From contig NW_025062477.1 in the NCBI RefSeq assembly GCF_000002995.4, positions 9,458,649 through 9,522,648 on the forward strand: a stretch of 64,000 nucleotides of DNA, written 5' to 3'. Made by a program: the position numbers and the translations under genes. The notes beneath the pieces were generated by a model. The model was not told the origin of the DNA. It worked only from the letters and a program-made list of their open reading frames with translations, and made no database searches. Of this stretch, positions 55,201-64,000 are shown one piece after another. Numbering within the stretch: position 1 is the first letter of the stretch; each line of letters starts with the position of its first letter. This DNA comes from Brugia malayi. Taxonomy: Eukaryota > Nematoda > Chromadorea > Rhabditida > Onchocercidae.

Positions 55201-58200
55201 AATTTATAATATTTACAAAACTAATGAAAACTTTCTTTTAAAACTTCAAATTTAACTAATCTGTAAAAGTCTCACCCTCATGGTTCGGGAATAATTTAGT
55301 TTTCATATCAAAGAAATTTTCTAGACACGAAATAAAATAAAAAAAAAAAAACGAAATATTGGACAAAAAAATACAGAATCATATAAATTATATTAAATAT
55401 ATTAAAAATAAAAGAAACAACACGAATAAAAAAAAAAAAAAAACTAACCAAGTTCAGCAAAATAAATCTGGTTATGCTTGAGACCTAGCATTTGTATAAA
55501 TGCAAATGCGAGTGGCTTGGAAAGTGAGTAGTTCGATGGAATAACACAGCGCTTTATTACTTGTACAGCTATTTCAAATAAACGCTTTGTTTCACTAGAT
55601 ACTCGTTGTGATATTTGCAATAATATGGATAGCGCTTGATCACCCAAAGTTACGTGACTCCAACTGAAACAGATCTTTCATTTCAAAATTAACACAGATC
55701 CTCCATTCTTATCATTTCCATTTCAAAACACTAAAACTGCAGACGTCAAGTTAAACCAGTTAATCACTCATAGCAATCCTCTTTTAACTGTAAAAATGCA
55801 GCATTGATTACAGTAATTTGTTAAATGGTTTCTTTAATGCCAGTCGAACTTACTGAGGTCGAAAATACTCACTTTTCCAGAGAAATTAAATTTACATCTG
55901 GAATCGCACTTTCACATGCTGCGACAATTTCAAACAGTTCTTCGACTGCAATCGGAAAGCTGCTCAATAAATGATCTGATACGTCGCTTGAACGATCCAA
56001 GTAACAAGCGACCTGGAAAACTGTCAGAATTATTCACCAGCATAATAACAGTCGCAAATAAAATATTTTCTTAGCAGATAATTTCTACATAACTTTAATC
56101 TTCCTTTTAAGCAGTATGGGAAATAAGTGATATAAACAATGCATGCTCTAACATCTCAAGAATCAATAATGAAAAGCGGGTCAACAACACATGGATCGAA
56201 TTTTCACCAGGCCTTGCTCGATAGTTTCAGGCTTATAAAACTAAAACATCGAAACAAGTTACAATTACCTGACTTAGCATTACATGGCGAAACATATTTG
56301 ATTGATTTTGCCAACAGGGAAGCGATGAAAGACGATTCAGTGAATGAACGCGTGTAGCGGATGACTGTTTCGGATCAACAAACTGCTATAACAAAAAAAT
56401 GAATACAAAAAATTATTCGTGGATTATCAGCTTGAGAAGATTATTGGATTATGTTACGTCTGCAGCGTAAAGCCAATTTATCAACAGCCGTTTCGAAAAC
56501 AACAGTAGCAGAATATACAAAAAAAAAAACTCCATTTGTCTTGTCTAATAAGTAATACTTCAGTAAAACTTACATCAGATAATTGTGAATAATGTGGACC
56601 GTATTGTCCCCACAATTCGAACACATATGGATAATATGGCAAATCAGTATTCTCGCACGCATATTGTACACTGACTGGTATCTTTTGAGTAGCCTAAAAA
56701 AGTATCCTGATGGAAATTTAAGCAATCAGAGCAAGCCAAAACGATTCTTCCGATTCTACAGTAATAGAAAATGAACCACTTATGTCACCCTTCGATGCTA
56801 TTGTTTATTTTTCAATGCTTTATTTTTCATTGCTTGTTTTAAACTTTCTGCCAATCTTCAGTATACCAACCGAAGCTACATAAGATATTACGATTTTCGG
56901 AATAAATCAAGCCAAATTTTAACTTAATTGTAAGGTAAAACAAATTAATACTGAAAACTGTATTAGCATGGCAAAAACAACGTTTAACACATGAGAAATT
57001 GCGGTCAACAAATGCTTATTTTAATCGTAAGTGAAGCAGAGAATGATTAGGAAAATGTACAAAATGTTGTTTTTGTGACTTGACTTATCATATTCAAACA
57101 TCGAAGCAAAAATCAAACTTGGAAGCATGTGTTCGGTCGAAGATATGAATCATTAGAAACTAAGGAGCAACTTCCCGAAGTTTTGTAATAGTGGATGAAA
57201 TTTCGTGCTGTATGAATTGATGACGATATATACCCAGCAAGCTCTTGTGCTAGAAATTTATCATTTATTTTTAATATCTGTATGTTATTCATTATAACCT
57301 AGACAACAGCAGAATACATAACTAGATCGATTCAGACCTTTCAAGTAAAAAAATCAAACTAATAAATATAGTAGCATCCATTTGTCCACTGATTTTAGTT
57401 TCCTAAATTCATTTAAAACTACTTATCTAAAAGTACTATACTTACATTTTCTATTTAATGGAAAACATCAAACAGTAAAAAACATGCTTATTTAGAATGT
57501 ATCTCTCCAATTTTACAATATCCAATACACTTCTCGACGTATGCAGTTAAGTGTTCTTCACTACTAAATACATTCAGTTTCTTCAGCATAAAATTACAAA
57601 ACTGCATCAAATTAGTTTAAAACTGAGAAAAAATTAAGGAATGCACTTACGTGGCACACTGACATAGTCTGATGCATAATTAGTCATAATATTCAATAAT
57701 TCAACCAGGCAATCGATTGGATATGAGAAATTAATCAAATAATTCCTACAATTATAAGCAAAATGCTGTATACATCACACCAGGAGATATAGCAGTCGAT
57801 TATCTCCAAATTTATGCCAGTGATTTCATGGAATCATTCACAGTGAAATTGATCATGACTTTATAAAAATTAGATCGAATCTCTTGCCACTATTATGGTA
57901 ACTCCTTCTAAATCCACTGTTCACAAAAAAAGAGAAACATTCTGGGAACAGGTTCATTAAATTTAATAAAATATAACTTGCAAATAATATCATACTGTTG
58001 TGAAGAAATATCCTTCAGGACAGTGAGAATTTTGATACAAAGAATACCGCGAAGAGCAACATCATGCGAGCCATGAAGTCGTGTAATAAAACTTTTGAAG
58101 GCATACACTGTTGAAGGACCGATCTAAACATGTGCACATACAATTTCATGCTAAAAAAAATTCACTTTCTGAAAATCTAAAAAATAGAAAATATTTAGCA

Positions 58201-61200
58201 CAATTCCTTTACTTTCTACAGTCAAGAAAAATTTTTTTAATTCTAGCAGTAATAAGGGTGAACAATATGTCTAAATATTCTTGTTCTCGAGACATAGTGC
58301 ATAGCCATAAGCCATAATCCTTAGTCAAGTGAGTGAAGTGAAACTACAGACCTATCAAAAAAGATATTCATACCTTTATGGTTAAAATTTGGGCGAATAC
58401 TTACCGTTAATGATTGGTTAATTCTTGAAATATTTTCGACCAAGAAATTATTAATTAATTTGCAAAAATATGGTGATTCAATCAGAAGTGTTGTGGCTAT
58501 GGACTAAAAATATATGCATTGAATCATAAAAATTATTTTGCATAGAGGTCGCTCTGCTACATTCATTTCAAACTTTTTCCTATTACTAGTGAAAAGGTTA
58601 ATTCATAATTACATACTGATCGCTTCCTGGCGTTTTTCGATATATCACAATAAAGGCATACAATTATAATGTGAAATTATTCCTGATGCAGTAAATTCAA
58701 AATAATGCTTAGATCGCATAAAATTACACCAAATTTTTGAACTGATGAACTAAATTATAAATGTTTACATTGTTTTTGATTATAAGGTCCAGGGTACGCA
58801 ATATGAGCACCCACAAATGTTCAGAAAGTGAATTCGACATTACCGCGAAGTTCACAATAGAAATTATGTTTTCAGCAGGAAGTATGCATCTGCCAATTGC
58901 AGGAAGTTTCTTCGTTGAATCTAGTAAACATCAGATTATTATTTAAAACTTCGCCGAAGCAGATTCACTACTATGTGCTCCAAAAAATTAAAATTTTGGA
59001 ACTAACGCAGAATTTATTTTGTTAGAAAAAAGGCTGTTCTTAGCTATAATGTTATTCAAATTTCATTTTTAGCGAAACTGAAGAAATTTTATGCTAAAAC
59101 TATAAAATGTCTTACAAATCAGTCCGGCTTCGAAATCCAAACAAAAGGTAAGAAGCTGCTGAACAGTTTCATCAGAATCATTAAGTGAAATGGATTGAAC
59201 AAATCGTCCAAGAGCAGCGCTGGTAGCATTAAGCGTTTCACCAAATTGTGCATGCGTCGTTTCATTCTCCGGCAACCGAGGATGAGATAACAAGCAGGGC
59301 CTCCACCTAGTCAGATCTCGAATTGAATACCTGCAAAATTACCAAAACTGCTTTTGCTAATTCACTGCTAGATAAAAATATGCCTCCTTTGAACATGTTT
59401 TACATTAACGTTACCCACCTCCTCATTTCCCGAATTCATTTATTAAAAAATCGTAAAAAAAAAACCTTGTGATAACGTCAGCAAGAAAATCCATATTCAT
59501 GCAATGGATGTGTTGGTTCAAGCCTAATTGTTGCGTCAAATGATCAGGATACAAAAAAGAACAAGGCTGTATCAAGATATCATTTTTTGTCAATCGTAAT
59601 TCACTCTGAAAATCACAACCAAACTTATCCTGACAGCTTTCTTATCATCCAATATTTTTTAATAGGTATATTAATAATATTCCACCTTCATTACTGCATT
59701 AAGAAAAAACTTGAAGCATTTTTCGCAGTGGAAGCATTTGATTGGCAATAAACTCAAAACATATTGAGAGATTCCGAAAATTTCAAATATGAAAACACTC
59801 AACTTCCCACTTCAGTTTTGCGTCTGCAGCTTTAAGATAAAAACTTCAAATTATTATAAGATTAACTATAAATACTGACAGCACTGGTTAAAAATACAGA
59901 AGATTGATGGTTTATGAGCAAGCATTACAATGATAAATACATCGAAAAACAGTGAAGAAATCTCTAGGTTAATAATCATTTAGAATGCTGCAATTTTTTC
60001 ATAGTATAACGTACTAGAAAGTTAGCCATTGTATGCTCAACATAGATCTCTCTGTTCACGGCTATTTTAGGCATCCATTTCACCGGCACCCATTTTTCTA
60101 TATGTTTTTTAACTTTACTTTCCGAAAAGACTGATGAAGCCGAAGAGCATGGTTCCTGAAAAAAGAAAAAAAAAAAGAATACTTCAGACGGTTCTGCAAA
60201 TATAATCAATTTCAAACAGGGAGGCTATAACCGACCTAAGTGCTGAATAAAAAGATTATCAATCGGTTTATGTAACTCATTTTAGTACTCATTTTAGAAG
60301 TCTTAAAATTTATCATTTCTTTAACAGAAAACAATCCGAAATTTAAGCAAGAAAACCGTTTCCATGGAAGCTTCGCCACACTGGATTGCAAAGTTGAACA
60401 AAGATTGTGTTCCTAATTGCCCGTATTCAAAAGTATCATTCGCTGTTACTGAAAAATTATCTTTCATGAACATATAAAAAATTATACAAAACATTGCGTA
60501 CATCAAATACAATTGAACTTAGTGGTGAATAACGCAATCAAAGGATTCCATAAGCTGGAAGCGATCAGTTGCATGTCCAAAAATATCTTTTTTTTTGCAA
60601 TACCTTGTAAAACATTATCTGCAAAATTACCTGTGTTTTTTATCATTTCCATATCCTCACCATTCTCAGCCGTTTTATATCCACTTTCTTTCATTTCTGT
60701 ATTGGCCATACGTAACATCGGCGATTCAGGAGCCGAGGGTGGTGAACTGGATTCTGGTTCAGCTATCAGAGAGGAAGACGAGAGACCATGAATGAATTCA
60801 TCTAAAGTGAATTTTAAGAATTCCAGAAGCTTGAAAAAGGCTGATATTATTATTATCTAGCTTTTGGAAATTTTTGAAAAGAAGAGAAAAAGACTAACCA
60901 GCTTTTCTGTTATTCAGACAGGCCGTGCATTCTGATATACAACAAGCGATAAATGCTGATTTTGATGTAGTTGTGCGTTTTTCATATGCAGTATCTGATG
61001 TTTGAGTTTCCATTATCTCCAGATATGATTCTACATCCTAAAATTGTATATAACGCACATAAACAGAGCGTAAAAAACGGAACACCGTTTCAGTTAAAGG
61101 ATTTTTTTCACATAAACAGATTTATATATTGGCTAATTCGATCTATATCATACGAAAATATCAATTAAAGATTGATGTTCAATAGCTTTGCTCTAGTATT

Positions 61201-63960
61201 TGAACACCCTTGTTTCGTTAACTTAAACCTCGATTACTAATTAAATGAAGACCGAATATTCCATAATGTATAGCATGAACACTAAATCAAACAAGCCTAG
61301 AATTAATTTAACTTTCACTTCACTTCCAACCTTAATACAAGAAAATAAACCGAAAAATCTTTGAGAATTCTCTCTTTCCATTGTTAACAAAATATAACAA
61401 AAAGTTAATAAAAATAAATATTTTATAAAACTAAAAATATAACTAACATACACCGTTACAAGAACGTGCAGCTTGCTCATCAGTTTCAAGAAGATCATCA
61501 ATCCAGCGAAACACATAACAAAACCGTTCACCTTTCGCAAGTTTTTCCGTAATCATTTCCTTAGCTCTAAGAATGCACACAATAACAGCAACGAGAACCA
61601 AAAAATAAAAACTAGCCCATTCTTTGTTCGGCTACGTTTCTGACTTTTTTTTTATTCCATCGACTACAGCAAATAATTTGGTAGAGATGAAAACGGTCAA
61701 TGTTTTAAAGATGGAATGATGAAATAATGATCAATCGCTGAAAGAGCAGAAGCTTACTTCCTCTGATATGTATGACTTCGAATTTCATCATTAGGACCAC
61801 TTGGCACTACAGCTTGCCTGGTATTCAACAGAATTTGATGTATGAGTGTTTCTAACAATTCAGATCCCAATTCGGGTTGTTCATCATAGCTGAAAGAAAC
61901 ACTTGCATCATGTTAAAAGCATTTAAATTGCCTGTCAGTTTGGTTACAACCGTTCTCACAATACCAAAAAAATCTCAGTTACTTATTACTTCAACATCAG
62001 CGATGTTGATAGATTAATAGAAAGATTTACTGCAATTTTCTAACAGTGCTATCAGTTGCATTTTTGAATTAGCATGGCAAAGAACACATCCTACTGTCTA
62101 GTATTATTAACAATCATTACTGAATTTTAATCAATCTATTATTTCATTGATAAGCATAATAGATGTAATGTCTACGCAAAATCCTTCATATCACCGACCA
62201 CCACCTTTACATTTAAGCTTAGTCAGCCCATTGTAAAATTAGTTAAAATCCACTCTAGAATATTGAATAAGCTCTACTTTGCAATGCTAAAGGATCGAGA
62301 AGTCTTTGCTCCGCACAAAACTTCGGGAAGACAGCACACAATTGCCGTAATGCCAGTTGATTTCCTTCCTTTCACGTCCTCCGCTATTTCATTCTTAGAT
62401 TTAGCTACAAATAATATCAGTTATGCTTGAATGATATGAAATCCTAAATCTTTTGGATCTTCGTGATTCCCTGTAGGACCTAAGTATAATTGCCCTTATC
62501 CAGATTTTAGTCAGATCATGAAAGCTAAAAATAGTACAAGAATCCGCCAGTAGCAAATTTACCGTTCACGACACTTTTCAGAGAACTAAGTGAAATTATT
62601 TCCATTGCAACTAATGATGATGATATTGCACTGTTCAACAAAAATAATCTCACTAATTAATTTTAGCAGCTAAAATGTTATAGAACGATTTACATGAACG
62701 AAATAAAAATCACCGCGATGAATGATGTCGACAAAATGGCACCCTGTATGATGCATACAAAGTGAATCAAGTTCTTCTGAAATCCCAGAAGTTTCCGAAT
62801 CCTTAGTCTTCATGAAAATTTGATTTTTAGAAGATGCATTTAACTTAGAGGCAGAACGTGACTCTGCCTCAATAACGTCCAAAATCAAGTGCAAAACTGC
62901 AAATTTCAACAAATCACTTCCTTGTTCCTCCAATCCTGAAATAAAGTAAACTCACAAAAACTAATAAAAACCAATCTGTAGTGACAGCAAAACTCTCCAA
63001 CAAAGAGATGAAGTATAAATGGCTCATCATCACTGCTATTGTAAAGCATAATTATTAATTCCTTTGATTATATTTTTTTTGCGTCAAAATTAAAAATTAA
63101 AGTAATTTTTAAAATGGAAACTTCAAATTAAACTACTTTAGTGCAATTTCCAATAAAAACAATTAAACCCCAAATCATTTAAACTGGTAATTTAATAATA
63201 TTTCAAGTTTCGTGAATCTATAAAACCAGCCAATTTTTATCAGTTTGTCAATTGGGCCTTCCAAAACGCAAATCAAAGGAATAGCATGATGAGATGCACT
63301 GATGCATATACGAGCAACAACCTGAAAATGACTAAAATGTAATGCTGATAATATTATTAATCAGAAGCGATTCAATGAGTATCAACTAAAAAACATTTTT
63401 AAAGAATACTCAACGCATCAGTTTTTTCTTCCATTGATTGAAATCATTTCATTCAAATTTTGACTAAAAAGTACAACGAAACCGGAAGAAAGAGGAAAAT
63501 AAATCAGAAGACAACATTAAAGAACTTAACAGGCATAAAATAATCTTACTTTACATATTATTAATTTGGTTAATGTAGGAAGTTGCTTTTCAAAGTTGCA
63601 AAGCAGAGTGATCAATTTTCGCGCAACATCAACACATGGTTCGTGAGGAAGTTTCAAGCGAATATTGTACTGTCTGCAACGGGATCGGGAACTGCTCTTG
63701 TTAGCCATAGATATTGCCTTTTTCAAAGCCAATTCAGCTAAAACAAATTTTTTACTAATTTTTGAACTAATCAATATGCAGTAGCTTTTCAACAATCAAT
63801 CTTATGTGAAACATATGCAGATGTTTTTGAATTCATGTGAAAAGAATGAGAAACATACAAGAATCAGGTGATGTCTTCAAATCTGGACTTTGATGATGGA
63901 TATATTTCTGAAAACTCATGTTTTTAACTCGAGCTGCCACACAAGACCATTCGTTAAATT
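41263..63960 (-). CDS. BIRC6/BRUCE-type giant E2/E3 ubiquitin ligase, C-terminal ~2,700 residues
   Basis: BIRC6 (Apollon/BRUCE) is a huge cytosolic antiapoptotic protein that ubiquitinates caspases, SMAC, HTRA2 and LC3 through a C-terminal E2-like domain. I assembled about 55 exons over 22.7 kb; nearly all adjacent exons agree in phase. The 5' end runs off the window. The last 1,000 or so residues align closely with human BIRC6 in order: [68 protein letters not shown], the E2 core and WIAEMEQ. The upstream half is helical repeat plus a jelly-roll-like part. Human BIRC6 has about 4,850 residues, so the N-terminal WD40/BIR part should lie beyond 64000. Exon lists are given in the sub-entries. 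The least certain junctions are near 46989-47184, 57161-57249, 60357, 62714 and 63231. Confidence 0.93.
43368..48780 (-). other. BIRC6 exon block upstream of the UBC module
   Basis: Exons in coding order: 48683-48780, 48067-48238, 47184-47473, 47057-47124, 46830-46989, 46329-46446, 45602-45731, 45265-45537, 44844-45012, 44595-44750, 44226-44463, 43545-43657 and 43368-43463. They encode the alpha-helical region that precedes the E2 domain in BIRC6. Human-matching segments include [61 protein letters not shown] and [16 protein letters not shown] (TTA)n tract sits in the intron at 44181-44201. The junctions around 46989, 47057 and 47184 were chosen by phase (introns of 67 and 59 bases) and are the least certain in this block. 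Confidence 0.85.
49112..53562 (-). other. BIRC6 exon block, helical scaffold
   Basis: Exons in coding order: 53355-53562, 53070-53233, 51707-51843, 51296-51474, 50778-50942, 50382-50610, 49964-50154, 49716-49849, 49333-49381 (49 bases) and 49112-49244. The protein is leucine-rich and helical, e.g. [37 protein letters not shown] and [10 protein letters not shown], as expected for the armadillo-like BIRC6 frame. The donor after 50382 (CACA|GTACGT) was picked because it alone gives the right phase. The intron at 51844-53069 is 1.2 kb and holds an AT repeat. Confidence 0.8.
52598..52664. repeat. AT-rich tandem repeat in BIRC6 intron
   Basis: About four imperfect copies of GATATAAAATAATAT follow one another (unit 14-20 bases). 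The stretch is non-coding and probably unstable in length. Confidence 0.8.
54132..54655 (-). other. BIRC6 jelly-roll-like (galactose-binding-type) segment
   Basis: Exons 54449-54655 and 54132-54271 encode a beta-rich segment. It reads [32 protein letters not shown], then AVQVELCS and [20 protein letters not shown]. The pattern (strand with interface aromatic residues, then Q/VE-strand, W-x-x-L-G, then I-R-I) is typical of discoidin/DOC-like jelly rolls, and a comparable substrate-binding beta domain lies in the middle of BIRC6. The assignment rests on pattern, not on alignment. Confidence 0.6.
54927..58920 (-). other. BIRC6 exon block, central region
   Basis: Exons in coding order: 58844-58920, 58405-58503, 57996-58123, 57651-57745, 57161-57249 (tentative), 56574-56693, 56269-56385, 55873-56012, 55449-55663 and 54927-55163. 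Encoded pieces include [56 protein letters not shown] and [16 protein letters not shown]. The exon at 57161-57249 was proposed because the flanking exons end in phase 1 and start in phase 0; it restores frame and reads [16 protein letters not shown]. No function can be assigned to this block alone. Confidence 0.75.
59116..63960 (-). other. BIRC6 exon block at the window edge
   Basis: Exons in coding order: from about 63950 to 63859, then 63550-63737, 63231-63321, 62714-62935, 62278-62404, 61758-61889, 61452-61566, 60899-61037, 60631-60840, 60357-60448, 60015-60155, 59466-59605 and 59116-59330. Encoded pieces include [56 protein letters not shown] and [18 protein letters not shown]. Serine/proline-rich linkers are present ([12 protein letters not shown]). 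The exon at 63231 needs a GC donor (ATTG|GCTGGT) to keep frame. The donor of the exon ending at 60357 could equally be at 60333, adding eight residues. The 5' boundary of the first exon is not defined. No BIR zinc motif is present here. Confidence 0.75.
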
Positions 63961-64000
63961 TCATTTATAATTATGGCATGAAATGGCATTAGTGATTTCT

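Noticed and set aside
60513..60795. Overlapping plus-strand frames
   Set aside because: They are antisense to the BIRC6 exon at 60631-60840, whose phase fits its neighbours.

Overview
This window is nuclear DNA from a nematode, most likely a filarial or other spirurid parasite. It is AT-rich. Its genes are cut into many short exons with TTTCAG-type acceptors. Several start codons lie 2-19 bases after an acceptor-like site that has no upstream exon, as expected for spliced-leader trans-splicing. The proteins are animal in type. No bacterial, Wolbachia, plasmid, phage or CRISPR sequence was recognised. The species cannot be named from the sequence alone.

I rebuilt nine genes exon by exon, checking splice sites and reading phase. 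From left to right they are: the 3' part of a SCAMP (+, 1163-3399); a TULP4/TUSP tubby-WD40 protein (+, 7008-13426); mitochondrial cysteine desulfurase NFS1 (-, 14720-17385); casein kinase 2 alpha (+, 18066-20959); GSK-3 (-, from 25075 down to about 22889, last exon uncertain); NAD(P)H-hydrate epimerase NAXE (+, 26087-29008); an Olig-like bHLH factor (+, 29909-31700); nuclear 5'-3' exoribonuclease XRN2 (+, 34789-40693); and the C-terminal ~2,700 residues of a giant BIRC6/BRUCE-type ubiquitin ligase (-, 41263 to beyond 64000).

The rest is intergenic DNA of 0.6-3.6 kb. NFS1/CK2 and GSK-3/NAXE are divergent pairs that could share promoters. TULP4/NFS1, CK2/GSK-3 and XRN2/BIRC6 are convergent pairs. 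The genes are mostly housekeeping: membrane traffic, Fe-S assembly, NAD(P)HX repair, RNA decay, ubiquitination and two regulatory kinases. They do not form one pathway, although CK2 and GSK-3 share many substrates and lie tail to tail.

The points most worth following are: a nematode BIRC6 that keeps the long scaffold, a jelly-roll-like segment and the E2 active cysteine; two introns that conserved protein sequence forces to be GC-AG; two trans-splice-type acceptors that bracket a presequence in NAXE; a vertebrate-like TP/SP tail on CK2 alpha; and a compact TULP4 whose split tubby domain lacks the large vertebrate insert.
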